This document shows positions 36,606 to 45,414 of a stretch of DNA of 64,000 bases, in pieces (positions within the stretch are counted from its first letter, which is position 1; each line of letters opens with the position of its first letter). Position numbers and translations under genes: made by a program. Under the pieces are notes generated by a model. That model worked only from the letters and a program-made list of their open reading frames with translations, made no database searches and was not told where the DNA came from. This DNA comes from CAZJLP01 sp964546955 (GTDB taxonomy: Bacteria; Verrucomicrobiota; Verrucomicrobiia; Opitutales; Opitutaceae). Where the stretch lies: contig CAZJLP010000027.1 of the NCBI GenBank assembly GCA_964546955.1, positions 1 to 64,000 on the forward strand, read 5' to 3'.

Positions 36606-37151
36606 ATGACTGTTTCTCCCGCTAATTCCTATGCATCCGGCGCCAAGGTGGCGCCTCGCACTCGTGCCTTCCGCCGCGCGAACTTAGTCCTGCACGTCAT
36701 CCTGTCCGTGGGATGGTTGGGAGCCGTCCTGGCTTACTTGCCGCTGGCAATCACCGGACTCACAAGCGTAGATCCGGATACCGTAAAAGGGACGTATCGC
36801 GCAATGGAGCAGATTGGATGGTTCGCCATTGTGCCACTCAGCCTTGGTGCATTTATCTCGGGTCTGATCCAATCGCTTATCACCGACTGGGGCTTGTTTC
36901 GGCACTATTGGATTGTCGTGAAACTCTTGCTCACCGTGGTTTCGACGACAGTCCTGATGCTGCACATGCCGCTTGTCAGTCGCGTCGCATCCATGGCTTC
37001 GACCATGACGCTGCCTCTCGCGCCGCCGGGCACCCTGCAGAAGCAACTGCTCTTCCACGCCGCAGGCGGCTTGGCGGTCCTCGTGGTGATCACGGTGATT
37101 TCGATCTTCAAGCCGTGGGGGCGTACTCCCTTCGGGCGGACTGCAGCATGA
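36606..37151 (+). CDS. four-helix membrane protein (DUF2269-like)
   Basis: This is a 181-residue integral membrane protein with four hydrophobic helices at about residues 27-50, 70-92, 103-124 and 148-168. HVILSVGWLGAVLAYLPLAI and HYWIVVKLLLTVVSTTVLML, with His and Trp at helix ends, resemble the DUF2269/small predicted integral membrane protein group. I know no function. A GGTTTGACGC repeat lies just after the stop. Confidence 0.65.
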   Translation: MTVSPANSYASGAKVAPRTRAFRRANLVLHVILSVGWLGAVLAYLPLAITGLTSVDPDTVKGTYRAMEQIGWFAIVPLSLGAFISGLIQSLITDWGLFRHYWIVVKLLLTVVSTTVLMLHMPLVSRVASMASTMTLPLAPPGTLQKQLLFHAAGGLAVLVVITVISIFKPWGRTPFGRTAA

Positions 37152-37162
37152 CAAACCCCGCG

Positions 37163-37212
37163 CACCGGTCGATTAACCGGATTCCAATATTCACGGTTTG
37201 ACGCTTACGACC
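37163..37212. repeat. TTCACGGTTTGACCCCTT motif with 45-base flank
   Basis: The segment GGTCGATTAACCGG, ATTCCAATATTCACGGTTTG, ACGCTTACGACCGG matches 49763-49813 almost throughout. It is one of about twelve copies of the motif between 36.4 and 62.7 kb. Confidence 0.8.
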
Positions 37213-37237
37213 GGCCCAGGCGGCCGGGAGCGTGAAA

Positions 37238-37789
37238 CTACTTCGATCGATCGACGCTGATTTCGTCTGTCTTGAGTGCGAATCGCTTGAAGCCACATTT
37301 ACGACAGAGATCGATCAGCCCACGAATGCGTTCAATAGACGAATCGCTGGGTGCGTTGATCAATAGCTTGGGCTGCGGAGACTGTTTGGCGAGCGCGGCG
37401 AGCCGAGGTTGGAGCCTTTCGATCGGTGAACCTGGATCGATCGACAGAGTTTCATTTCCGATTGTGACAACGATCTGCCCTTTTAGCGGAATGTCGGACA
37501 TCGGCTGCCGCGCCACACCGATTTTTGCTTCCTCCAGGGGCAAATGCTCCCGTCGACCTTCTTTCTCGACTGTCAACACAGTCGTCTTTGGGTCGAACGC
37601 CGTCACCGTATAACCCTCGAAGTGTTGACCGGTCTTGACCCAGCGCGTCTTCGTTTCCTCCTTGGTGGAAAGGGCGAAAACAGTGCCCGCATCGCTGGTG
37701 AAAAAACCCTTGAACACGATGTCGGCCTTAGTCGACACGACGCACCATCCGAACAGCAAGAAGTGGGCTGCAGCGCGGGAGATTGTCAT
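37238..37789 (-). CDS. secreted protein joining a GspC/PilP-like and an ExbD/TolR-like domain
   Basis: This is a 183-residue protein with an N-terminal signal segment (to about STKA). Residues 25-90 (GFFTSDAGTVFALSTKEE, VKTGQHFEGYTVTAFDPKT, TVLTVEKEGRREHLPL) look like the small beta domain of GspC/PilP proteins. Residues 105-183 (IVVTIGNETLSIDPGSPIER...PKLLINAPSDSSIERIRGLI) look like the periplasmic domain of ExbD/TolR. Neither match is strong. If correct, this is an unusual fusion of two cell-envelope coupling folds. It has no secretion or Tol genes beside it. Confidence 0.5.
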   Translation of the reverse strand: MTISRAAAHFLLFGWCVVSTKADIVFKGFFTSDAGTVFALSTKEETKTRWVKTGQHFEGYTVTAFDPKTTVLTVEKEGRREHLPLEEAKIGVARQPMSDIPLKGQIVVTIGNETLSIDPGSPIERLQPRLAALAKQSPQPKLLINAPSDSSIERIRGLIDLCRKCGFKRFALKTDEISVDRSK

Positions 37790-37879
37790 AATCTACCCGC
37801 AGTATCAGCCAACGACTGCTCGATGGCGAGCCCGGTGTGCGAGCGCGAGCGCCAGAGAGCCTGGCCCCCGCGGTTGGCC

Positions 37880-40210
37880 CTAATTGGGTGCGGAAAGTCG
37901 CCTCGGGATTTCCGGAAATCGTCGAGGCGCCAAGACTAGCCGGAATCCAACATCCTCTCGTTTGGCATTCGGTGATAGATCGGTCCGTGAAGCCGTGCGA
38001 GTGGCATCGTAGTTATTCTGGAAGCTGCCTCCTTTCACTACCCGCTTCGACGCCAAGGCATCGGTAAAGCATGGATCCTGTAGGGCCACGTTGGTAGGGC
38101 GGCGCCATAACGTGCGGGTCCGAGATTTGAAATGGTCTTCACACCATTCAGCGACGTTTCCGTGCATATCGTGCAACCCCCAAGCGTTGGGTTTCTTGGT
38201 CGCGACACCATGGACTATGCCGTCGCTGGTTTCGGAATACCATGCCATGTCGTAATGATTTTCCCACGATTCACCGAATGCATTGGCGCGGCAGGCATAC
38301 TCCCATTGAGCTTCGGTCGGTAGGGCGTAACTGTATCCCGCTGGCTCGCGGTCGCCCTCCATCAACTTGATAAACATGTTACAGAAAAAGCTCGCTGCGC
38401 CCCAATCAACGTAACGCACCGGCTCGTTCTCGTTAGAACCTTTGAGCTCTGGAGGCATTGAAGGTGCCCAGCGCCCTAGCAAATTCCGCGATTCTGCAAA
38501 CGATAACCCAGCTGCCCATTGCTTGATGGTGACTTCCGTTTTGCCGATCCAGAATCCCTTTGTGAGGACCACGTTTTGCGGCTCCTCGTAACGATCCAGG
38601 TTGGAGCTTTCATCTTCAGATGTGCCCATCACAAACTCCCCGCGATTAATCCAGATCATCTCCAGAGTTGTCCCGTCTGGGAAGGTCAGGATGAAGGATT
38701 TTCCCGGTTCCCGGGCAAGTCCGGGACTCAGTTGGTCGATGCACCGCTTGCGAATTTCCGAGAAGCGATATTCGCGATTGGTGAGGATTTCATGGATTGG
38801 ACTTCCTTCGCCCGCATAGGTGATGACGACAGCCGGGGCCGTACCGGCGCCATTAACCAAGCGTTTCTTGTCCCAACTTACTATCCACTGGCCGTTGATC
38901 GCTGCGATTGCCGAATCGGCCCGACCGGTAAGTGTGCCGAGCAGAGAGGTGTGAGGCGATGCCATTGTGGCTATCCGACTCCTGGCGTTTGCCTCAACAT
39001 CTTTGGCCAACAACTGCAGGTTTTGTTGGGCCCTCCGCACCTCGTCGATTGAACCCTCAATCACCGTGGCTGCCGTTAGCAACTGCGATTCCAGCGCCAC
39101 TTCGGTCAACCCCGAATTGATTCGCTCCACGTACTCTTGGACGAGCACTTGGCCGGCTCCGCGGACAAAACCATCGCGGAGCATTTCCTCGTTGCCACCA
39201 GCAGCGGCGACGGCCAGGCCGCCAATGGAGCCCGCAATCAGTGCCTGTTTGACGGGTGACGCTCCGATAGCGTTCTTTTCTGCTTCTTCTGCGACAACGG
39301 CGGCTGCAGCTGTTGCAAGAGCATTCCGGATCTCGTCATGACTCTTGCCGGCAGCCATGGCTGCAGCACCAGCGGCAACCGCGGCCCTCGCGGAGCGTGC
39401 GGCGACACTTTGTACGCCTTCGCCTGGAACCGTCGCGCCTGCGGCACCCTTTATTGCGGCGTTCGTGATATCTGTGCTGTTCGCGCCGTTCAGGGCGGCA
39501 CCTGCCGCCGTAGACGCGGCCTGCGTTGCGGCCTGCCTAAGATAAGAATCAGTTTGCTCAACCGGGAGATTGTTGATCGCAGCTGTAGCTGCACTCGTTA
39601 GACCTGCGATGACTCCCGTTCGGATGGCAAGGTCGGCGTCCCCGGTTCGTTTATAGGTCGCCCACGCCGCGTACGCGGCACCGCCACCAGGCCCGCCATA
39701 GGCGGTTGCAGCGACTTGAGCTCCGGCGTTCACCAATCGGCTTTCCTGGGTTGCTCTCAGGACGTTTGCCTCGGTCTCCTTAAACCGATCGATGCCGAGA
39801 TGCCAGACTGCGCTGCCCAATCGGCCTTCTCGCACTCGCCGGGCGGCCTCCAAAAACAACGCGCGCTGGTCGAGTTGTCGCTCGCCAAAATGCTGAATTG
39901 CGTTTGCGGCGTCTGAAATTTCGCCGACCGCGTTATCCACTTCTCTTCGCGCATCGGCGGCCATGCGGTCGAATTCTCGGGTGGCGCGCCCGAGGTCCCT
40001 CTTGACATCGTCTTCTAGTCTCTTGCCAGCATTCTCCAATTTCTGCGCCTGTTGCTGGACCGTATCTGTTGCTGTCTCGATTAGGCGGTTAACGGGGCCA
40101 GGAACATCGAACCTAAGTTTCTTCGCCCACGCCTTGGGGGGAATGCAGAACAGAAGCCCGATAGCGAGCGCAACGCAGTGACAGGCGTTGATGGCGACAG
40201 TTGATCTCAT
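37880..40210 (-). CDS. formylglycine-generating-enzyme-like protein with a long helical N-terminus
   Basis: This is a 776-residue secreted protein with a signal peptide ending at KAWA. Residues 30-150 are a charged amphipathic coiled coil. Residues 165-400 are a Gly/Ala-rich helical region (TAYGGPGGGAAYAAWATYKR) that resembles the pretoxin part of polymorphic toxins. From about 518 to 762 lies an FGE-sulfatase/SUMF1 domain: NRGEFVMGTSEDE, GFWIGKTEVTIKQW, ALPTEAQWEYACRA, WGLHDMHGNVAEWCED, KGGSFQNNYDATR, VGFRLVLA. The Cys pair used by true formylglycine-generating enzymes after RGGS is absent, so this is probably a binding or structural version. It lies downstream of an M15-like peptidase gene on the same strand. 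Confidence 0.75.
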   Translation of the reverse strand: MRSTVAINACHCVALAIGLLFCIPPKAWAKKLRFDVPGPVNRLIETATDTVQQQAQKLENAGKRLEDDVKRDLGRATREFDRMAADARREVDNAVGEISDAANAIQHFGERQLDQRALFLEAARRVREGRLGSAVWHLGIDRFKETEANVLRATQESRLVNAGAQVAATAYGGPGGGAAYAAWATYKRTGDADLAIRTGVIAGLTSAATAAINNLPVEQTDSYLRQAATQAASTAAGAALNGANSTDITNAAIKGAAGATVPGEGVQSVAARSARAAVAAGAAAMAAGKSHDEIRNALATAAAAVVAEEAEKNAIGASPVKQALIAGSIGGLAVAAAGGNEEMLRDGFVRGAGQVLVQEYVERINSGLTEVALESQLLTAATVIEGSIDEVRRAQQNLQLLAKDVEANARSRIATMASPHTSLLGTLTGRADSAIAAINGQWIVSWDKKRLVNGAGTAPAVVITYAGEGSPIHEILTNREYRFSEIRKRCIDQLSPGLAREPGKSFILTFPDGTTLEMIWINRGEFVMGTSEDESSNLDRYEEPQNVVLTKGFWIGKTEVTIKQWAAGLSFAESRNLLGRWAPSMPPELKGSNENEPVRYVDWGAASFFCNMFIKLMEGDREPAGYSYALPTEAQWEYACRANAFGESWENHYDMAWYSETSDGIVHGVATKKPNAWGLHDMHGNVAEWCEDHFKSRTRTLWRRPTNVALQDPCFTDALASKRVVKGGSFQNNYDATRTASRTDLSPNAKREDVGFRLVLAPRRFPEIPRRLSAPN

Positions 40211-40252
40211 GGGTGTGTCGTCGCGCTGCGGCGACGTTAGTTTTGATCCTTC

Positions 40253-40816
40253 TCACTTCTTCTTCTCGAAGTGATAGCAATCCTTCTCTCCTTCCTCAGG
40301 GCCGAGAACACGTTCGAACTCTTTCGACGCCTTCGCCTTCCTCAGGAAGTCCCTGGCCTTGGCCGCGGGCACAATGCTGACAATCGATACATCGAACACG
40401 TCGAAATCGCTCCGATCCACGTGCATCAATCGGTTCGCCTTACGTGCGCTTGGCAGGACCTCGATAAGCTTTTTCTCCATCGCGGCGAGAACGTCCGCCT
40501 TGGGCCGTTTCTCGGCGAGGAGTGAGCTACCGATGTCGAGCACCCGGTCTCCCTCCACCCCATACATTTTCTTCGCCGCTTCAAGGCCATGGCGTTCCAT
40601 GTAGCTCAACATTTCGGCTGCTTGCGCAGAGGTCGACCGCGCCGTAGAGGTGATTTGGCAGGACGTGATTCCGGCATCAGTCATGACCTTTTCTAACGAC
40701 GCCATCGTGGAGCCAGAAACGGGGATAATGCCGCTGCTTTTGTAGGTGACTTCAGCTGCGATCATTCCCGGGAAATAGAGCGCTGCAAAACTCCAAAGGA
40801 GGAAGCGATAGTGCAT
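40253..40816 (-). CDS. secreted M15-like (D-Ala-D-Ala carboxypeptidase type) protein
   Basis: This is a 187-residue protein with a signal peptide (to MIAA). CQITSTARSTSAQAAEMLSY, then GLEAAKKMYGVEGDRVLDIG, resembles the ITSTYRTP..QA.IM opening of VanY/M15 peptidases. The second half has HVDRSDFDVFDV and a terminal CYHFE, placed like the H..D...H zinc ligands. The ligand spacing is not a perfect match, so catalytic activity is uncertain. It is 42 bases upstream of the FGE-like gene, which suggests a joint cell-wall role. Confidence 0.5.
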   Translation of the reverse strand: MHYRFLLWSFAALYFPGMIAAEVTYKSSGIIPVSGSTMASLEKVMTDAGITSCQITSTARSTSAQAAEMLSYMERHGLEAAKKMYGVEGDRVLDIGSSLLAEKRPKADVLAAMEKKLIEVLPSARKANRLMHVDRSDFDVFDVSIVSIVPAAKARDFLRKAKASKEFERVLGPEEGEKDCYHFEKKK

Positions 40817-40916
40817 GGAGATTCGGGTTCTGAAGGCCCCTACGTTGAGCGCGGCCGTGTCAGGGTCAGCACAATTGTAGCGCGGCTATAGCATACCGCC
40901 TTGTGGAGACGGCATA

Positions 40917-40944
40917 CATGCACGCCAATCTTCACTAACCGGCC
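40917..40944. repeat. CAATCTTCACTAACCGGCC intergenic element
   Basis: This is the fourth relative of the GGAAACCACT...CTTCACTAATC family (28978, 30705, 36334), here reduced to its right half. It abuts the MFS pseudogene. Confidence 0.5.
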
Positions 40945-40949
40945 TTAAG

Positions 40950-41284
40950 CGTCGGATTTGGAGCACACACTGCAAAGCCATCAAGAACCCAACGATCTGG
41001 CTGATCGCGGGCGCGAGCGTGTTCATGTGCGTCGCTCGGTATGGATCAATAGCTGGGACGTTTTCTATCTCGAACTTGGCAAAGGATATCCGCGGGTTGA
41101 AGCCGGGGTGATTGTGTCGCTTGGCACGGTTTCGGGAATCGTCGGAACCATCGCTTCTGAGCGGCCACCTCATCGAGCAGTTCAAGTCGGGCACGGCGCC
41201 ACGACGCAGTACGACTTCACGGCCGTGAGCCTTTTCTGGATCGTAGCGTCCGTGATCTCAGCTCTGATAATCGGCCTGATCTAA
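40950..41284 (+). pseudogene. frameshifted fragment of an MFS transporter (organophosphate antiporter type)
   Basis: Two reading frames together give a coherent transporter fragment. The first frame reads IKNPTIWLIAGASVFMCVAR-YG. A +1 shift near 41043 then continues as INSWDVFYLELGKGYPRVEA, GVIVSLGTVSGIVGTIAS. After a damaged stretch the tail HGATTQYDFTAVSLFWIVAS ends at a stop. This matches the C-terminal half of GlpT/UhpC-like proteins. Both ends are missing and at least one frameshift is present, so it is dead. Confidence 0.65.
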
Positions 41285-41385
41285 AAATCGTTACGGCCGA
41301 CGCAAAGAGCGGACTAATTGCCAACCCTTGGTTCTTGTAGGTTGGATGTCACATCGGGCGCTCTGAGCTTGCCGGTCCCGACGAC

Positions 41386-41408
41386 CCGCGTCTCCGCGCG
41401 GAGCGCGG
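41386..41408 (-). terminator. GC-rich hairpin after the esterase gene
   Basis: The perfect palindrome CTCCGCGCGGAG lies inside outer arms CCGCG/CGCGG and directly follows the leftward stop codon. There is no T run, so termination is only possible. Confidence 0.4.
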
Positions 41409-41409
41409 T

Positions 41410-42219
41410 TTAGGTTTTCGGGCTGAGCGCGCCCGCCAACCATTCCACCATTTTCGTCTTATAGGTTGCATCGAAAGAATCCCACTCGGACATGCCGTGT
41501 GGCCCGTTTTTAATGGTGATCAGCTCGCAAGGGACTTTGAGGTCGCGGAGTCGTTTTTGGAATGCCACGGATTGTTCGTACCGCACGCGTTGGTCGCCCG
41601 TACCGTGAAGCAGAAGAAAAGGCGGAGCCCCGCGTTTCACGTGCACGAGAGGCGAGGCCTCGCGCATGACTTGCGCCGTTTCGGCGTCGCTCTTGATGCC
41701 GAAAATCGCCTTTGTCTTTGCGGAGGCGGAGCGCATTTGCATGTCGAAGGGTGTATAGAAGGCGACGACGGCGTTGACTTTCGTTTCAGGGTTGGCGCGC
41801 AAGGCCGCCAGGGAGGCGATATGGCCGCCGGCTGACTCTCCGACGAACGCCACTCGACGCGGATCGCCTTTGTAGTCCGCCGCGTGGAGTTTCGCCCAAC
41901 GCACGGCGGCTTCGACATCCTCAACGCACGCAGGGAACGGATATCGAGGCGCAAGGCGGTAATTGACCGTAAACCAGGTGAACTTCGCCTCCGTTAGCGG
42001 GGCAAACAGGGGCGTGACGAATTGTTTTTTGTCGCCGTTCGTCCAAGCGCCGCCATGGACAAGGATGACCATGGGAAACGGTCCGTCGCCTTCCGGCACA
42101 CTGACGTCCAACTTCAGACTGACACCATCGGGTCGGGCGAACTCGATGTCTTTTATCAGCCCAGCCCGAGTGAGTGCAGCAAGCGCGAAAAAGACCAAAA
42201 GGAGAGCGGAGATTTTCAT
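41410..42219 (-). CDS. secreted alpha/beta esterase (carboxylesterase / BD-FAE type)
   Basis: This is a 269-residue esterase with a signal peptide to about LTRAG (residue 20). VILVHGGAWTNGDKKQ is the oxyanion segment, FTVNYRLAPRYPFPACVEDV the conserved linker, and VGESAGGH the nucleophile elbow (S129). LLHGTGDQRV holds the Asp and NGPHGMSEWDSF the His. This pattern is that of bacterial acetyl- and feruloyl-esterases acting on xylan side chains. The ATG at 42219 gives the leader. Confidence 0.85.
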   Translation of the reverse strand: MKISALLLVFFALAALTRAGLIKDIEFARPDGVSLKLDVSVPEGDGPFPMVILVHGGAWTNGDKKQFVTPLFAPLTEAKFTWFTVNYRLAPRYPFPACVEDVEAAVRWAKLHAADYKGDPRRVAFVGESAGGHIASLAALRANPETKVNAVVAFYTPFDMQMRSASAKTKAIFGIKSDAETAQVMREASPLVHVKRGAPPFLLLHGTGDQRVRYEQSVAFQKRLRDLKVPCELITIKNGPHGMSEWDSFDATYKTKMVEWLAGALSPKT

Positions 42220-42570
42220 GGTGAAGCGGAACGGGAACGACCGGCAGAGAGGAGCCGCGCCAACGCAGCGTCGAGGGAGAAAACGACACTGGAACCCTGC
42301 CACAGTTTCGATGAAAGGCTTCGCATGAATTGTCGTTTCCTGCGCGCCGATTGTCATTGGGCCTCCGTCCGGTGCGTCCGTTACGTGGAACGCGAGTCCG
42401 CATCGCTCAGCGTCGACTGCTCCGGACCGCCCAGTTTGCGGGTGATGAGGTCGGGCGGGTACGGTAATTTGAACGTCTCATTGGACGTCACGAGACTGGC
42501 TTGAGAAGCGCGTCCTCAGTGAGGGGTCGGTGTCGCCTAGGGGCATTCCGACCTTCCTGTGATTCGTCGG
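42220..42570. other. intergenic region with a possible gene relic
   Basis: A leftward open stretch at 42381-42515 has natural composition at its end (TSNETFKLPYPPDLITRKLG, then GPEQSTLSDADS) but no ATG, and may be the tail of a lost gene. Nothing else is supported in this gap. Confidence 0.25.
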
Positions 42571-42963
42571 TTAAGCTCTTTCCTCCCGTTTGTGCGACAC
42601 CGCGAGCAGAAGCCCGACGGCGGAAACGACCAACAACGCGGCTTTGCAAGCCAGGATCAGAATCTCATGGCCGCTTTGGCGATTAGGATCCTCCAGGTGG
42701 CCGAAGAAGCTGCGATAGAGAATGCCGCAGGAAAAGCCCCAGCCCGCCGCCATGATCAATCGCCCGGCGATTTCGTTCCGACGCGCGACGATGGAACCTG
42801 ATACGAGCAAGGCTCCGACCACATACGCGTCGAGGAAGATGGGCCAGCCCGCTGCACTCTGCGGCCAATGGCTCCGCCACAACACGGAGCGTCCTGCCTG
42901 AAGCAGTGAGATCGCGACGCCGAACGCGAATGCCACGCGGCGATTGAGTGAGAGAGAGATCAT
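42571..42963 (-). CDS. small integral membrane protein of unknown function
   Basis: This is a 130-residue protein with four hydrophobic segments (about residues 10-25, 40-58, 68-88 and 104-124: RRVAFAFGVAISLLQAGRSV, FLDAYVVGALLVSGSIVARR, AGWGFSCGILYRSFFGHL, ACKAALLVVSAVGLLLAV). I recognise no family. An upstream in-frame start at 43047 would add a repeat-like segment, so 42963 is preferred. Confidence 0.6.
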   Translation of the reverse strand: MISLSLNRRVAFAFGVAISLLQAGRSVLWRSHWPQSAAGWPIFLDAYVVGALLVSGSIVARRNEIAGRLIMAAGWGFSCGILYRSFFGHLEDPNRQSGHEILILACKAALLVVSAVGLLLAVSHKREERA

Positions 42964-43083
42964 GAACAGAATAGCGGGCCAAACGGGTCTGTTCTCATTA
43001 AACGGCGGCTGGCAGCTCCGGGACAAGACCGCATGCAGGGTCCACACCGGCGTCCGAGGCGTAAGCCACTTGGCTGGATTGCA

Positions 43084-43199
43084 GAGGTGTAACTTGCCGT
43101 CCCGGCAGGTCGGATTGACGTAGCCGAAGCCGTCAGGCTTTGAATTCCGACAGGACCGGCTACGAGCCCTGAGCTTGATTGAGCTTCACGGTTTGACCC
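43084..43199. repeat. GACGTAGCCGAAGCCGT repeat (copy 2) followed by a GGTTTGACCC motif
   Basis: 43084-43160 matches 20206-20270 (CCCGGCAGGTCGGATTGACG, TAGCCGAAGCCGTCAGGCTT, TGAATTCCGACAGGACC). TTCACGGTTTGACCC follows at 43185-43199. The 42964-43312 gap holds no gene apart from these. Confidence 0.75.
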
Positions 43200-43312
43200 A
43201 TTTCTTGCCGTTCCCTCGCGGGAGGCAGGTACCGGCACCTCTCTGCCTCCTCTACCGTCAATTCCCCCAACAACCTCGGGCCTTTCGGGCGGTCGAACTC
43301 GCAACCCTTGCC

Positions 43313-44011
43313 ATGAAAACTCCACGTGTTGCCGCTCGGTCTACGTCCGGAAAGCAGACGAACGTGGAGGAATCCCGCCGCCATTTCTTGCGTTATTTCG
43401 CGAAAGGGTTCCGGGACCCGAAATACCTCGCTTGGGAAAGGGACTACAAATGGGCGGCCCATGAGGCCTGGCAACAGGCGCTCGGCCGGTCCACTTTTCG
43501 AGCGCTGCTGACCGAGGAGAAATACTCGGAGATTGCGCAGCGCGCGGTGAGGATCGAGTCGCGCACCAATCTGCTTTTTTCGTTCGAAAAAATGGCTCTT
43601 CGCGATGCCGTCAGGACCTCACAAGGCGCGCGATAGTTCGCGGATGGACTCGATGCGCTGCTCCATGGCGCCGGAGATCTGAAGGCCCGCTTCACGCATT
43701 GGTGTGAGTGCGTCGCGGCCTTGCCGCGTCGGCAGACGCGTGTCTTGACCTGGCCGCTGGCCACCGTCTTCGGCTTTCTTGCAGAACCCAACGAACACAG
43801 TTTTCTCAAGCCGAAGGTGACGCGCCAGGCGGCGAAGCGCTACGGTTACGACTTCCCATATCAGTCGCGTCCGACGGCCGAAACGTATTTGGCTTACCTG
43901 GCTTTCTGCGCTCGCGTCCGGCGCGACCTACGCGACTTAAAGCCGCGCGACTATATCGACCTTCAGTCGTTTCTCTGGACCCTTGGGTCGGAAGAATACC
44001 CTGACCGTTAA
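43313..44011 (+). pseudogene. gene of unknown function interrupted by one in-frame amber codon
   Basis: One reading frame of 232 sense codons is broken only by TAG at 43634-43636. The upstream part (107 residues, with FRDPKYLAWERDYKWAAHEA and VRIESRTNLLFSFEKMALRD) and the downstream part (LKARFTHWCECVAALPRRQT, RVLTWPLATVFGFLAEPNEH, RDYIDLQSFLWTLGSEEYP) are in the same phase with no gap in protein-like composition. The arrangement resembles a full-length hypothetical protein I associate with Opitutaceae. Either a recent nonsense mutation or suppression is possible. The function is unknown. Confidence 0.7.
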
Positions 44012-44063
44012 AGAGATCCTTAGCGAGCTTCTAGCAGTCCGGCGGCGACTTGTATGGCGGTTT

Positions 44064-44990
44064 TCAGCGAGTTGATAGCGCCGTGTTTTCTTGCTCTCGG
44101 TATCGATCATAGCCGAGCCTGCCGCGGGTAAAGCCGATCAAGATTGCCATCAGAATTGGCCAGAGGAGCCAATCCCCGACCGAACTTCCAGGAGCTGAGT
44201 AGCCCCCCTGAAACAAGTCGGACACGACGCCGACGGACGCGTTAGCTGACGCATGCCACAGCATGACGGGCAAAATACTTCCGCGGGTATGGTTGAAAAT
44301 CCACGTGCAGATGGCCGCGTAGCAGACATCCATCAGCGCGAATTTACAGAGAAAAACGGCGAACGCGACCCCGCCCATATCGAAGTAGGTGTGGCCTGGC
44401 CTGATGATGGAGGGCAGATGCCACGCAGCCCAAAGCAGCCCGAGAACGACGGTTCCCACGAGAGGCCCGTAGCGCTGTTGCAGTCGCGGCAGTGCAAACC
44501 CCCGCCAGCCACCCTCTTCACCTCCGACTATCCAGAGGAAAAGGGGCACGAGCGTTAGGACGTACTGACCTAATTGATTCGTGATGACCGTGGTCAGGGG
44601 TTGACGGGCATACGGCGCGAACAATGTGGGTTGTTCGATCAGTGTTCGCACGAGGTCCAGCAGAGGTGGGAAGAGTAGGGCGACCACGTACCAGCGCCAT
44701 CCTATGCGCCAGCGCGTCCAGCGCGACAGCCACTCGCGAGCGCCGGAGCGACCAAAAGCAACCGAAGACACCAGGACTGCCGCGAGGGAGGGACCCCACA
44801 TCGCCAGCAATTGCAGCGCGGAAGTGGGATCTCGGTCTGCGTGGAGATTCGGCAGTAGATTCCTGTAGAGGACAGCGGGCACGTCGGCCGGAAAGAAACG
44901 AACAGAAAAAATGACCGCCCATGTGATTCCGTATGCGAAGAGGAAAAAATAGACGAGCGGACGCCGTCGGAACCCGGAGATCATTGACAT
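44064..44990 (-). CDS. CPBP-family intramembrane glutamic protease
   Basis: This is a 308-residue polytopic membrane protein with about eight hydrophobic helices. The ABI/CPBP motifs are present: E158-E159-GGWR163 (EExxxR), followed by WAAWHLPS (H191) and VMLWHASANASVG. Related proteins include the Rce1 prenyl-protein protease and bacteriocin self-immunity proteins. Here the role could be either. The start at 44990 is chosen over an upstream Met; 44984 is also possible. Confidence 0.85.
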   Translation of the reverse strand: MSMISGFRRRPLVYFFLFAYGITWAVIFSVRFFPADVPAVLYRNLLPNLHADRDPTSALQLLAMWGPSLAAVLVSSVAFGRSGAREWLSRWTRWRIGWRWYVVALLFPPLLDLVRTLIEQPTLFAPYARQPLTTVITNQLGQYVLTLVPLFLWIVGGEEGGWRGFALPRLQQRYGPLVGTVVLGLLWAAWHLPSIIRPGHTYFDMGGVAFAVFLCKFALMDVCYAAICTWIFNHTRGSILPVMLWHASANASVGVVSDLFQGGYSAPGSSVGDWLLWPILMAILIGFTRGRLGYDRYREQENTALSTR

Positions 44991-45414
44991 ACCGCGAATG
45001 TGGCTGGTGCGATCAACGTTAGAGTGCCGGCTAGAACGACACGTGCCGAACGGTTGGTTGCAGCCGGATCCATGGCACAACTTCAGACGACGTTGGCCGT
45101 GCCTGCAATCTTTCGAACGGCTCCACGATGGCCTATTTGAATCATCGAACCTCCTCGTGATTGACCGTGTTCTGAGCGCTCACAGCCGCGGGAGCCTGAT
45201 CGAGTGCAGCTACCTCATGGAAAGACTACGCCAGCGTCTGAACGGTCGTGCGGATCGACTGTTATAAAATTGCGGTTGACCCCTTCTGCGTTCCATCGGC
45301 CTTCCCGCGAGGGCTCCGCTGCACGCGCGGCGACGTCCCTGTTCGCCTTAAAGAATAGGGGCCTGAAAAGGGGGTCGAGGCATACGAACTGCTTGCTGAA
45401 CCTGCGCCAATCAC
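44991..45414. other. intergenic region carrying a relic of a small gene's 5' end
   Basis: 45047-45115 resembles 50283-50353: both include, leftward, the codons MDPA(A/P)TNRS.RVV and about 40 bases upstream of them. After about 14 codons the similarity stops. The rest of the stretch has no protein-like frame that I can support. Confidence 0.5.
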
